Shown here: piece after piece, positions 23,270 to 35,399 of the stretch
Numbering within the stretch: the first letter of the stretch is position 1
Layout of the letters: each line of letters opens with the position of its first letter
Assembly (NCBI GenBank): GCA_014529385.2
Contig: CM043956.1
Location: forward strand, 61,319,120-61,383,119
DNA from: Adiantum capillus-veneris
Lineage: Eukaryota; Streptophyta; Polypodiopsida; Polypodiales; Pteridaceae
DNA length: 64,000 nt
Direction: 5' to 3'
Translations under genes and position numbers: made by a program
The notes under the pieces: generated by a model
What the model was told of the DNA's origin: nothing
Databases searched by the model: none
The model's input: the letters and a program-made list of their open reading frames with translations, nothing else

Positions 23270-24221
23270 TGTTAGTAGCGGCTAACATAGGCTACACCAA
23301 ATATGCATCAAGCGGGAGATATCTATGGATGTCACAATATTTTCCACTCACTTTGTATAAGCCTTGGGCTCACTTGGAGTTCCAAAGTTGTATATGGTAG
23401 TTTGAGGGCTCAAGCTTACACCCATAGTAGAAGGGATTGTGGTGAAAGCCCTCAAAAGGAAGCCTTTATGCAAGGAGGATTCATTCTTGAGTATCCACTC
23501 TTGAGGATCCACTTTTGAGAGATCCCTCTCTCTAGAGTGTTCACTCTTTGGCCTACCCTTGAGCTTAATGTCTATGCTTGAGAGGCTAGTGCTAAACATT
23601 GTAATTAGAGTAAGCTCTTCTTGATTAATCTAATCCTTATTTTTTCATTAGTCTCTTCTTCTCTATATTTCATCTTGTCATGAAGTAGTATTACACTTTC
23701 ATTATTCTAGATTTGAGAGATGTATGTACTTCTTGCTAGTAACCACTCTTATCTCTCTACGAGCAATTGATTTGCAATATTTATCATCACAAATTAGGTT
23801 GATTAAGTTGGGTTTTAATCTTGTAATTTGTGTGTGTGCCCCATTATTTGCTTGTGTGTAGATAGATTTTATGAAGCCCTAGCACCATTCACCTCGTGTG
23901 TAAGCTATTGATAAAGTGCCGTAATTGACATGTGTTAATTAGCGTGTGCTTACCATTAGTGTGCTTGGGGTTTTTAGTCTATGGCAAGTTGGACTTCAGT
24001 GGACTTGATGTGTGTAGGAGTTGTTAGATTAGTGATTATAATATGTTTAGAGTTAGTCTTGCCATGGATAATCTCTACTTGCAATGGAGAGGTGATCTCT
24101 TGAATCCTCTATTCCATTCATCCAATGCTCGTGCTTCCATGCCCTAGCCGGGTTTTCCGATCCACAAATTTGATAATTTTGTCTGGGTTGCGATTAGGTC
24201 GTGCTACAATGCCTCCTTACA
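23270..24221 (+). repeat. 3' LTR of the LARD-like element
   Basis: Begins TGTTAG and ends CTTACA, followed at once by the CAAAC target copy. A plus-strand frame that runs across 23270 from the interior is not a gene. Confidence 0.9.
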
Positions 24222-25539
24222 CAAACCCTATGAAAACAAGAAATTCACTGGATGCTGATTCTACCTGACGGTCACTATAGGTGAAGAATAAGAGTCAATA
24301 GTGAAAAGGAGGAGAATCTTATGCATTATGGAGTTGAATTCAACAAAATATTATCAAATTCAAGCATAATTCACTTGTGGACACAAGGCTTGCACAAGGA
24401 GTCAAGAGGGGACCACCTAGAAAAATTTTGGAAGAGAAAAGATGGACATATAATTTTGTTGGATTTTCTCTAATTTTTTCATTCCGAATTGGAAAAAAAA
24501 TTCAACAAAAAACTTGTAGGCATTGAGTTGATCTTTTTGCTCCTATTTTTTTACTAATTTTTGGAGCTACGATTTGGGAGATATGATCGAAATGATGGAG
24601 CCTATCTGTTCAAATGAGAAGAAATCATGATTATCCAACTCCACACATATAATTTCTTATAGGTTGCTCTCCATTATTGCTTGATTTTCTCTTGTTTTAT
24701 AAAAATTCTCTCAAATATTATAAGGAAACTCTTTGACTCAAGCTATGGAAGGTAGCATGGAGACAAAGCTCGCCATGATGAAGGCAATTAGGATGAAATT
24801 GGTCAATAAGAAGGGCACATGGAGCTCTCTCATTGGGGTAATTCCTCTAATTGAGGTTACTTTGTAATAACTCCTCTTGCTAATAATCTCTTCCCTAATC
24901 ACTATCTTGGCATATAAAAGGAGGCATTCTCTTTTAAAAATAGATAGACAAACAATCAAGCTTTGGCACACACACACAATGAAGCTCTAGCACTCATGCT
25001 CTCATATGTACATCCTTATTTATGCACCTCTATGCACACATAGTTCTACTATGGCATAGTATTGGCTATGGTCATTCATTTTGGTTTCTTAAAGGCCAAG
25101 AGATTTGAGTTACCATGCACACATGAATTCATAGTATTGGCTATGGTCATTCATTAGTGGCCAAGATATTTGAGTTACCATGCACACATGAATTTGTGAG
25201 ATGGTGATCAATTCCCCTCATGAATGTTTGTATTGTGTTTATGAAGCCTATATTAATAGAGCTCTAATGATCTCCTCCTCTCCCTCTCTCTCCTTCTCTC
25301 ACATCTTCCTTGTGTTATGGTGTTTATGAAGCCTATATTAATGAAGCTATACTGATATCTTCCTCTCCCTCTCTCTCCTTCTCTCACATATTCCTTGTGT
25401 TATGTGCCAACCCCCTACCATGCATCCTAGCTGCATTCCAAGCTAGGTGGTGCTCCTATTGTCTACCTCCCATGATGAGGCTATTGTGCATAGTCTTTGT
25501 GTAGAGGCCACTGGGTCTATTTTACGCTTCCACCTCTCA
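24222..25539 (+). repeat. 3' LTR of the Tat-like element, right piece
   Basis: Begins with the second CAAAC copy and continues the LTR homologous to about 7833-9103. It includes the duplicated 84-bp CT-rich segment and ends CCACCTCTCA, followed by AAGT. Confidence 0.85.
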
Positions 25540-26646
25540 AAGTGAACGGCATAAACCATAACATGGCGACTACAATCCATAGAAAATGGAACAAATATTA
25601 AAATATGTTCAAGTATATCAATAAAAATTTGAATCTAAATGCTCATTGCAAGGTGCTGCCAGCTGCACCCTATTGCAGGGAGTTTGCACCACTCTCTATG
25701 CTATGGTTCACTAATTGCCATGTGTTGCAGCCCGCTTGCCATGGGCCTCAGCTGTAGTTGAAGACTCTCTAGCATCTACCCAAGATCTATTTCATTGGAA
25801 TTGAATTTGAGCAAGCACCATCTCTTGATAAGCTAGCGTGCAATGGGCCTACTATCTTATCTCCCAAATTCACAAATCTGCATATACTTGTAAGGTAAAC
25901 TCCGAGCGAGTAGCATTCTTTATTGTATAATGGTCCGCAAACCATGTGCTACATCTACAAAATCTACCTCTATAGGGAAAGAGGATCCACTGGGTGGCCT
26001 CCTCAGTGCTTTCTCTCTGGACTGCTCTTTAAGGATGTCCCATGTCCCTGCTACACCCATAGACTCATCCATATGTAGTGCCTACTCCTTTGATTCCCCA
26101 TCCTCTAGTAGCAATAATTGCCTACATGCCTGCCTTGTCACTTGTCCCAAGTGGGTAGCGAGTGACGAGGTCCATGGTCTAACCTCGAGGTGGGGAAAGG
26201 CATGCCCCAATGACGATAAAGGTAGACCATGATCTATCAGTGGCACATGATGAAATTTGATTGCATAAACATGCTATGTATGAGGTATTAAAGGTGGAAA
26301 CAATGGCAACAACGTAAGCAATAGAAGCCTACATTTTGGAACACGGTCAGCATGAAAAAGTTTCACTTTTCGGTGAAGCTATGTCATCTTAAAGAACGTG
26401 GAAAATTTGATGATAAAAACCTCCATTGGTAGAGGTTAACCTTGAGTTTCCTTGCTAATTTTTTTGGATTTCTATAAGATTGAATAAAAAATGTTAAATT
26501 GACATATATGTAGAGATATAAGGAGTCCATAGGGGTGTAGAGATGGAGCATGAAGGCTATGGAGGTGTGAGAGAGGTGGCAATGGTGAAGAGGATGAGAG
26601 AGGAAATGGAAATATATAGATTTGATGGAGGGATAGAGAGAAGGGA

Positions 26647-26682
<36 letters not shown>

Positions 26683-26994
26683 GAGAAAGTGTGAATAAGA
26701 ATAAGCAAAGAGTAAGAAGACTCTTGTGTGCATTATGTGGACAAACTGGGGTCCACCATTTATCTTCCAACCACGAGCCCAAAAAATTATGAAAAGAATT
26801 GGACTAAATTTCTCAATTAATGGGTTACAACGTTTGTGTTTTTCACTGGTTAATATTCAGATAGGAGATGGGTACAAACTTTTTCACCAAAACATGTATA
26901 ATTCAGGACTGCAAAGTCCTCTTGTGGTCTCCTTTTTTGTTCTATTTAATCATGCATCCAAGAGTGAGCCCCTGCTAATTCATACCATGACATA
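25540..26994. other. No recognisable gene
   Basis: Right flank of the Tat-like element. A 100-codon plus-strand open frame (25930-26232), Ser/Cys-rich, shows no known motif. The minus-strand frames near 26384-26782 are driven by the GT repeat. Nothing else is supportable. Confidence 0.4.
26648..26678. repeat. (GT)n microsatellite
   Basis: About 15 GT units. Confidence 0.95.
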
Positions 26995-27550
26995 AGGCAT
27001 CCAATCTAACTTTAGCACATGCATGAAGAAGGATCATTTGTGAATAAAGAAAATATATACATGGTGGGACTAGTGCATGGACTATGCGTAGATTCTAGCT
27101 TGATGAGCACATGGTGTGTAAAGTATGAATATAAAATACCAAAAAATTTGGAAGAATTATGGATATGGAAAAACTAATGGAATCTCAAGATATGATTCAT
27201 CTTTTGTAGTATTTTTAGGTGAAAGAGAAAAAGTATGCAAGTAAATAAAAATTACATAGTGAAAAGTAACTTAGGGAGTAGATCCATTTTTTGTTAGTTT
27301 TCACAAGGGTGGGGATAGAAATGTGGGGATGACTTGTCTTATAAAAACAACATTACGAGATTAGAAGATATACACATAAGCAGCACAAAGATATCATGTG
27401 ATGCAAGAGGATGAAAAGAGAAGTACATAGGTCTAATAAAACGCACACCTAGGTGCATATTTACAAAATTAGACATAAAAACCTTAAGTTTAGGCCATTA
27501 TAAGTGATGCATTATTTACATACAAATGGGCCATAGTAATATATACACAT

Positions 27551-27582
<32 letters not shown>

Positions 27583-27770
27583 TGTTCACCTAGCCCAAAG
27601 GTTAGCTAGATGAAAGTTTAGAGAAAATATGGAAAAAATCGCCAACGCACACATGCATATATACAATGTAAGAGTGAATATATCCATAGTGCTAAGGTGA
27701 CTTTGTTGGGTGAGATGGCTCAGTATGGAATAATTTAGAGAGCCCAAAAATGGCTATCATTTAGCCCCCT
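26995..27770. repeat. Dispersed repeat, long copy
   Basis: The ends of this segment (ACTTTAGCACATGCATG near 27011, and CATAGTGCTAAGGTGACTTT to GCCCAAAAATGGCTATCAT near 27685-27764) match the compact segment at 56812-56955. There the two ends lie almost side by side. The middle 600 bp, including a CA/TA microsatellite at 27541-27583, is absent from the other copy. This suggests an insertion here or a loss there. Confidence 0.5.
27541..27583. repeat. (CA)n(TA)n microsatellite
   Basis: An ACACAC run passes directly into a TATATA run. Confidence 0.9.
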
Positions 27771-27919
27771 CTCTAGATGATGGTACATTCATGTACCATC
27801 AAAAAGCATCTTTTTCAAAGAGAGTGGTTTTGATTCCTCTAGGATATTTGGTATCTTGACTAGATTTTCATTGTGTAGCTCCTTGTGATTTTGGCTTGAG
27901 TTACACACATGCATCAGGC

Positions 27920-28975
27920 AGCAATACTTACACGAGGTAGTAGCTCTTTGAAAATGCTTTCTTAGATCCTTTTGGTAGAAGGCGACTCAAAAAGGGATTT
28001 AGCCAATACGTGTTTACCTTCTTGGAGTTCTCTTTACCATTCAATTCCATGAGCTGGTAGTAGCTTGAATTGAAAGCCTTGTTTACTATGTATGTTCCCT
28101 GCCATCTAGTTTCAAACTTGGCATCAAAACGATCATCAAGTCGATTGGCATACCTTAGCACAAGATGTCCTTCCTTGATGACTTTTTCCTTCAGTTTCTT
28201 ATCAAGCTTCTCCTTTGCTTGTATAGCTTTCCCCTTGTAGCACTCATAGTCTGCTTCTCTCTTCCACTCAAGCTCCACTAATGTAGGAAGTCAACCCATT
28301 CATGGTTCTTGATCCTCTTGTGCCCCTTTTTTTGTGAACTCGCATCGTTGGAACGTTGAGCTCGATAGGCTGCAAAGCCTCTTGACCATAGACCAAGTGA
28401 AATGGTGTTAACTTTGTGGCCTCCCTAGAGGTGGTACTATATGACCACAATGCCCCATCCAAGAATTTGTCGCACAATTTTGTCTTGTACTTCACCATCT
28501 TCTAATGATTCTTGCAGGGACGTAATTAGCTACCCTAATTGGCATTCAAAAGAATACCCCATGTTCATGTAACATTAAAAAATTTCCGGAGCATTTTTCA
28601 GGATAAATGGCATGACTCTAAAAGAAAAGCAGCCCCAAGGAGTGATGAAGGTTATTTTCAATTCATCCTCCAATGTGTTACCTATTTGAAAGTAGCCATC
28701 ACACATGGTGTACTTCTCATGACTAGCTACCTCATTTAGTATTCATCATGAAATGGGAGGGGAAAGTGATCTCGCTTGGGTGCCTCATTGAGTGGCATAT
28801 AGTCAAGACAAATTCTCCACTTCCCATTCTTTTTAGGAGTGACCACAACTAGGGAGACCCACTCTGAATTCTCCACTAGATAAATGAAACCTGCCAGAAG
28901 CTTTCTTACCTCCTTGAGTAGAGCTTGCTCCTTGATGACTCCTAGCCTTTGTAGCTTTTGTGTCTTAGGTGTAAG
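27920..28975 (-). pseudogene. Ty3/gypsy pol relic, minus strand
   Basis: From right to left, the minus strand gives RT words (LLKEVRKLLAGFIY, WVSLVVVTPKKNGKWRICLDY, KRDHFPLPFHDEY near 28740-28950, then FITPWGCFSFRVMPF near 28570-28640). It then has late-integrase words (LWSYSTTSREATKLTPFHL, VYGQEALQPIEL near 28370-28460) and the integrase C-terminal domain (RFDAKFETRWQGTYIV near 28080-28140). It is closely related to the Tat-like element at 7.6-25.5 kb. Only parts of pol remain, and no LTR can be assigned. Confidence 0.8.
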
Positions 28976-31150
28976 ATCCCCAAATTTTGGGTCTCTTTTA
29001 AAAATAAGAAAAATAGATTTCAATGTTTTTTTTGTCAGATTCTTATTAAAAAAATTCTTGTTTGACAGTATTATAAGGTTCTAAAGTCAAAAGCAAGGTT
29101 GTTTCCATGTTCTAGTAGGTCAGACAGATGTTTGGTTTAGTTTTGAAAAAATCCACTTTTTTTAGCCTTTTCATGTTTTCTATGCTTTTAGGTGCTTTTT
29201 TTGCAAAAAGCAGGGCTACGAGTTCCGAGGAAGCTATGGTTCCATTTTGTAAAAATTTGCTTTTCGAGCGCTTTTCACGCTATTTTTAGATTTTCATGAG
29301 TTTTAATGCTTTTTAGTAAAAAAAAAGCGAGCCCGCTTTCTTATCCAGTGGAGTGGACGAGGGGAACCCGTGGTTCAATTTTAGAAATTTTGATAATTTT
29401 TCTTTTTACGCTATTTTTAGCTTTTCGTACTTTTTGGTGTTTTTTAAAAGCAACATGCTTTTTAGGATGAGTTAAACATAAAAATATTATTTTTTAGTCT
29501 CCGTCGGATTTAAAAATGACCACCCGGAGAAAAAACGAGATTAAAAGAAATATTAAGAGAATTATTTTTATAAAAAGCAGTACCATAAATACGCCGATGT
29601 AGTACAGGAAAGTCATAATTATGTAGGGGCATCACAGTGCGGCATAGTCTAGTCTCGATTTCATTAGTTGCTCGGATATTGTCCAATTGGTCAATTTTTA
29701 CTTAAAAAAATGAATGGTAAGTGGGAGAGTTGACCACCAAAAAGCAGGCCATGATTTTAGACTGTTGGAGCAGTTATAAATTGGCATAGACGACTCAATT
29801 TTCAGTGTCATCAATTGCGTCTACTACCGCAAGGCAATATGTACCTATTATACAAAGTGGTGCAAGCTCTTCATCCCTGTCTCCATAAGCTCTTCTCTTG
29901 TTTACGAAAAGAAGAAGAAGAAGAAGAATACTCTCTCTCTTCTTGCTTATTATCTCCTCTCTTGTTTCATGGTGTACGCGTTCTTTAAAGGCTCTCGTAG
30001 TGAAAACATCTACGTAGCTCTCATCACCGCTCTCTTGTGGCAAATCAAGAAGCCTTTCGACATCACCTAATCAATTCTAAAGCACGATGAGATGCTCTAA
30101 ACTCCATAGCCATCATCTCTATCTCTATCATCTTTCGAATAGATATCCTCTCGGTGGTGTTTTTTTAATTACGAGTGCATGTATGGACTTGCTAAGTGCG
30201 TATGAAGTTGCTCATGATTATTTCATCATGTTTAACTTGCTGATTTATGAACACGATATGTTTACGGTCACGTGTGTATATAAAGAACGCTTTTTGTTTC
30301 ACGTCACGTAAGCGGTAGGAACATTGTTTTTGTCATAACTCACAAACGGTTATGAATCAGTCCAAACCCTTTAAAGCAAAACTAAAAAAAATCATTTAGA
30401 ACATTTTCTTTCTCGGGTGTCATGTGAAAATCATGCACGAGTTAAGAGTTATGGTCAAAAAACAGCTTGATGTCCACTGCACTTGGTCAAATTTTTGGAC
30501 CCGAGACTCCTTGGAGAACCACTATATAGATTTACCGGATGGGAAAGCCCACCTAGCCAATTGAAAATCTTGATTAAACTTGATGGTAAATGTATTTAGG
30601 TCTCCATTATCACTTCAGGTATGCGAGTTATTAATTATTCCATGATCGGGTTTACTTAGGCGTGTGGGGGTGCTACCAAGGGGGAGTACCATATGGCGTT
30701 GTGAGTTGACAAGCTCTTTATATATGATTTATGGTTTATTTTGGTGATTTAATTTCAAGTATTATATTTTCATAAACTTATGTGAGGGTATATGGTTAGT
30801 CAACCCGAACCGCACAAGCAGATATGAATAAAGTGGCTTTCCTTTTGTGTTATCATTTGTTGCATGAGTATCATATGGAAAAAGTGATGCAATAAGGTGT
30901 TATTCCATACTATGGAGCTGAGCTTGATGCATTGGTTTGAGGTCAAACACTTTCATTTGCATGTTACCTATGCACCCGAAAATGGCAAAAAGTTATTTTT
31001 CACATATATGTGAAGTTAAGATTTATAGTCAACCTGAATGTCGGAACTGTTTTGGCATCATGTTTATGTTGATGGAAGGATATCATATGATTTGTGGAAC
31101 CTCACGCAGTTGGAGTGGTAGAAGCGGTGAGAGGAGAGCTTGAGAGTCCG
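28970..31150. other. Unassigned AT-rich DNA, possibly long-LTR material
   Basis: The pol relic ends abruptly at TGTAAGATCCCCAAATTTTG (from about 28970), the kind of sequence that starts many plant LTRs. The stretch lacks pol or gag words. It has repeated TTTTTAGC/GCTTTT words (29150-29480), a GAAGAA run near 29905 and several CACGT/ACGT sites. I could not find its partner or its right end, so the LTR reading is only a suspicion. Short open frames (29795-30043 minus, 30087-30311 plus, 30937-31143 plus) show nothing recognisable. Confidence 0.3.
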
Positions 31151-31424
31151 AAGAGGCCAAAAAGAAACCAAAAACACCATTATCACCATTTCACATGATA
31201 GGTAGGAGTAGAGTAAGTAGAACATCATGATTTAGGATCTAGAGCATTTCATGCATGTACACTTGCTTGGTAAAATCATTACAAGTTTGTAAAAGACACA
31301 AAAAGACACAAAAGTGTGTTTGAAAGCCTAATTGAAGTCCAAAAGTTACTGTGAGTGTGTCTCTGATAGATCTACAGAGCATTAGGAGCATTCCTGTCAG
31401 AAAAAACTTTAATTTTAAGCCAGG

Positions 31425-32288
31425 AGACATCCTACGCGTAGGATGTCTACAGGCTAATCTGGGAGGAATTTTGGGATTTTGAGTTGACCAGTGTGTTTAG
31501 AAGGTAGGGTTTACCATAATTTCAACTGGAAAGTGGAAATTTGGCCATATCTTGACAAGATAAGGCCAGATAGACTGAAATTACCAGACATCCTACCCAA
31601 ATAGTGCCAAAACATTATTTTGAGACCAAAACCATAAAATGGCTGCATGAGCATGTCTTCCATGATATATTGAGTGACTGAAAGGGGTTTCACCTCATTT
31701 GGGTAAGAATTGAATTCAAAGCAGACTTTAGCACTTTTGACTGAAAAACAAAAACAGGTGAAATTTGAGACTTTTGACATCCAAACCAAAATCTAAGCAT
31801 ACCACTGGGTTACTGACATCAAGGGGAACCTGTGGGACAAATCTGGAGTCAAACATGCCAAAAAGACATCTTACGCGTAGGATGTCTTCTGAGTGATTTG
31901 GGACTCCAAACTGAATTCTGAGTATACCAAAGTGATCAGCAACACAAGGAGAGCCTGGGCATTGAGTTTGAAGCCATTCTGATGAAAAAGACATCCTACG
32001 CGTAGGATGTCTAATGCAAGAAAATGAAGCCAGACTTTGAGTTTGAGCATAGTAAGGTGTTAAATAGCCTAAGGCAAGCCTCCTAGTCAATTTTGGTCCA
32101 ATTTGGAGTTGATTAGACTGATCAATACAAGCAACAGGCCGTCGGAACAGATCTTTGACTCATTGACCAGCTAATAGGTGTCCAAACCAAAAAGTAAAAG
32201 TAGCTGTAGGCTCAGCACAACAAGGGGAAACAACAGTGCAAAAATCTAGGCAAAACACAGCAGGAGACATCCTACACGTAGAATGTCT
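31425..32288. repeat. Left array of the 24-bp palindrome (element A leader)
   Basis: The palindrome is AGACATCCTACG followed by its exact reverse complement, centred on ACGCGT. Copies lie at 31425-31448 (perfect), 31864-31887 (one base off), 31989-32012 (perfect) and 32265-32288 (two bases off), with a half copy near 31586. Intervals of about 276-278 bp recur (31586 to 31864, 31989 to 32265). The words GCCATTCTGATGAAAAAG precede the 31989 copy, as they do in the right array. The sequence between copies is much less alike than the palindrome. The array precedes gag by about 400 bp. Confidence 0.9.
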
Positions 32289-32698
32289 ATTGGGCCATAC
32301 TGCAAGGAAAATTTGACCTGGTATAGACAATGAGATTCCATTTGGCTTAAGGATTCTAGAACTTCTTTCAGAAGTGAATTTGGACCTTGTTTGCCCACTT
32401 GACGAAGCAAAGACTGAATTCAGACTTTTTCGCATAAATTGACCAACATCTGAGGGTAGTACCGTTTCAGATTAGCAAACCTAATCCAGAACATCAGCAG
32501 TGTATAAAATACAGTAGTGGTTGAGATTGACTCTCCAATTATACCAATCATTACTAAGATAATCCCTAACAGATAAATACTTTGATTCAAATTGCCGAAA
32601 TTAAAACGCTTGTGTATAGGTATATTCAGCAACAAAGCAAGAAGTTGAGCAGAAATTGACCTTTGCCAGGTGAGTGGTTGGATTTGTGATAAATTGCA

Positions 32699-35395
32699 TT
32701 GATAAGTTTGATGAATTTAAGATCAGGAAGATACATTGTTAGAGACCAGAAGGTGGCAGGTGACCAAGGTAGCTTAGTGTCCACCGAAGAGAGCGTAACT
32801 CAGGCAAGGCTAGATCCGCTAGCACCAATTATTGAAGAAGGTAGTGATACTGACACTTCGTCAGACAAATATTTCTTCATGATGGGTAGTCAACAGCCAG
32901 GAGGTTTCACCTATGATGGACCTATGCGAGGAGGAAGCACCTCCCAAAATCCTTTGAGTGATTCCAAGCTCACGGTGATCTTCTTAGAGGGAACAAACTC
33001 GAGAGGAGCCCTAGTCTATTCTGACTATCGAGGCCGCAAGTGCATTTGTATTGAAGAGAGGCTAGCTCAAAGATTGGAGATAATCGGAGTGTATGATGAT
33101 GGAGATAGATTTTGAGACAAAAAGGGGAACCACTATTTAATAGTTAGTAACCCTGAAGATTACAACAGATATGGAGATAACGTGGCGAAAGGGAAAATGA
33201 TTTCAGAAACTCAAGAACCACCACCAAACATTGATCGGCCTGGAGCTATTTTTATGTATGATAAGAAAACAACCAGGGTTCCAACTTATAACGAAAACGT
33301 GGAAACTACAAGCATGAGAGTGAGGGTATAGTCTCTTACTTTCGCAGCAAAGAACCATACGTAAACGAATTAAGCAAAGACAAGGTTCTTTACTTATTCT
33401 CTTATGAAACTGCTACGGGGAAGGGCATAGTTTTTGTTGATAGATACGGGCGAGAATACCAACGTATTCTCCCAAAGGAAGTAGAGAGAGCAACAGGTCC
33501 AAGAGCATCAACATATTCCCCTGAGGAAGTGCCAAGAGCCGCCTACACCCCAAGCAAGTCAACGAATCCTTTTTCAGATGAGTATGATGCTACCTCACAT
33601 TCCACCCGACCACAAGCATTCATCAACCAAGACCAACCAGCAAACCAGCCATCATTGCAGGCATGGCTTTGACAGAGTGCAACAATGGAATCAGACCAAA
33701 ACCAAGATGGTTATCAAGCCTCACGAGGGCTCAGGGATTTGCAAGAACCACCACTCTATTCAAGGTATCAGGCAGAGAGTAAGCCAAAGACACAGGGGTC
33801 AACAGAGACTGGAGGACCACCCATGGAACGAGTTCGAAGAGAAGAACCACCTCCAACAAGAACCGTTAGAAATTATGGCTTAGGAGAACCAATGGGAGAG
33901 GAACCAGCCTATTACAGAAGGCCTGAGGAGTTATATCGACTAGGACGGTGGGATCCAATGATGAGGTTTGTAGACCATCAAAGAATTAGACCTTCTCAAG
34001 TGCAAAAATGGGTAAACAAGAAATACACAGGAAGCAGAGACCCAAGAGATCATGTAGCAGCCTTTGTGCGCGTAGTTAGAGCCGAAGAGGTGTTAGATTT
34101 TCCTACCCAATTTGCAGGGTTTGGACTAACCCTAGAGGATGATACTGCCACTTGGTTTGACTCTGTAGAGCGTAGAGACTTTGAGTCGATGAAAAAAGTG
34201 TTTGATGAGTTTATCGAGGAATTCTCTCAAAGGGGAATAGCTCATAATACCGTCTCACACATCCATAAATTCAAACAGAAAGATGGAGAATCTGTACGAA
34301 AGGCAGTCCTAAGACTAAAAAGATATGTTAAGTTCTGTCCGGTTGAAGAACTGCCAACTCAGTCCAGACTTATGCTGATATTCATCCAAGGACTAAGGAA
34401 TGTAGATCTAGAAAGACTTGCATATGAAAAGGAGCACGACGTTGAATGAGTTGACCAAAGAGGCTCTTTACCTTGTGGACAATTGTGCAGTCTACAAAGA
34501 AGGGGAGTTCAAGGACCTTGATGAGGATTCGTCTTCACAGCAAAGTGGAAGCAAGTCTTCTAAGACAACACCAAAAGGAGAAGTAGCGGTAAATCAGGAG
34601 CAGCTTGTAGATGAAGTGCTAAAAAAGATCAACTTGTACACCAAACCCCAGGCTAAACAGCCCAAGTGGTGTGCTATTAAACAAAAATGGACAAACCATG
34701 GGACCGAGGAATGTTATTATAACAAGGGATATGTGAGAGAGAGACCTTACACTCCCCAAGCTCCAGTAGCTTCCCCTCAAGTTCCACCGATGCCTAGATA
34801 TCAAGCAGGCAACTTACCAGGACCTGTAGGTGTAGAAACACCACAACCGGTGTTGGGGCAACAACCACCCCTACCAGGATTACGACTAGTTGGTATAAGA
34901 TACACACCAACAATAACTGAATCAGAGGAGAAGGCTTTGGTGCCTATGCATGCATATTATGAAGATCCAAATGGATATGCGGAAAACCCTGTCTATTATC
35001 CACCGGAAGAACCCTCGACACCAGAACCATGGAGCATGATAGGAAATCAAGGACCACCAACTGCTACACAGGCAGCAGGAGAAGGAAGATATAGCCTAGA
35101 TGAACGAACACTGATGTTCATAGCCAATGGAGGCATGGGCGGACAGAGACATGCTTACCAACAAAGAGGAGCTCAAGGAGCACCTCAACAACCCAAGGGA
35201 CCCTGTTACAAGTGTGGAGGAGACCATTGGCTGAGAGACTGTCCTCATGATGAAATCATTAGAGTCAATGCGTATTGCCCAGAATGTGGAGTTACTCATT
35301 TGATTCCCGATTGCCCTAAAACCCGAGCAAAGGAGCAAAAAACCACCTTGAACATGTTAGAAATAGTACCTTCCAGTGGAGGAATCGGAAAATGA
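32699..35395 (+). pseudogene. gag of element A
   Basis: Starts in a context giving MISLMNLRSGRYIVRD. A capsid-like region lies at about 33900-34450 (DPMMRFVDHQRIRPSQVQKW, GSRDPRDHVAAFVRV, ATWFDSVERRDFESMKKVF, EFIEEFSQR), the retrotransposon gag fold that coats the RNA. A Pro/Gln-rich linker follows, then two zinc knuckles at 35204-35242 (CYKCGGDHWLRDC) and 35276-35314 (CPECGVTHLIPDC). Both knuckles have the spacing C-x2-C-x3-H-x4-C, one residue shorter than the usual C-x2-C-x4-H-x4-C. The gene is broken. Confidence 0.8.
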
Positions 35396-35399
35396 AACA

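Larger units (their letters stand above)
17193..24221 (+). mobile_element. Non-coding LTR retrotransposon (LARD-like) nested in the 3' LTR
   Basis: The terminal direct repeats are 17193-18148 (956 bp) and 23270-24221 (952 bp). By eye they are about 94% alike, with a perfect 5-bp target duplication CAAAC. The primer site (18151-18171) and the polypurine tract (about 23256-23269) are both in place. The internal 5.1 kb has no gag, protease, RT or integrase motif in either strand, only short AT-rich open stretches, so this is a large retrotransposon derivative mobilised in trans. It looks structurally whole. It is younger than the Tat-like element that it interrupts. Confidence 0.85.
7653..25539 (+). 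mobile_element. Ty3/gypsy LTR retrotransposon fossil, Tat-like (two RNase H domains), with two nested elements
   Basis: The direct terminal repeats begin TGAGGG and end CTCTCA. The 5' LTR is 7653-9103. The 3' LTR runs from 17007 to 25539 and is split by a nested element. AAGT flanks both ends. The internal part has gag, protease, RT, RNase H, a second RNase H-like domain and integrase, in that order, then a polypurine tract. Protease-RT-RNase H-integrase is the Ty3/gypsy order. A second RNase H before integrase is a known trait of the Tat/Ogre group. The element is heavily broken, with well over ten lesions. The two LTRs differ by roughly a tenth plus indels, so it is older than both insertions it carries (10615-12387 in gag, 17193-24221 in the 3' LTR). 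Placement as Tat-like rests on the second RNase H, not on a tree. Confidence 0.85.

Noticed and set aside
23026-23518. Plus-strand frames of 124 and 71 codons
   Set aside because: They run across the interior/3' LTR border of the LARD-like element, and the LTR part is repeated at 17.2-17.5 kb without such a frame start.
25930-26232. 100-codon plus-strand frame as a host gene
   Set aside because: No motif, no splice or promoter context, and Ser/Cys-rich composition expected by chance.
28970-31150. 5' LTR of element A
   Set aside because: It shares no recognisable words with the 3' LTR at 48130-49066.
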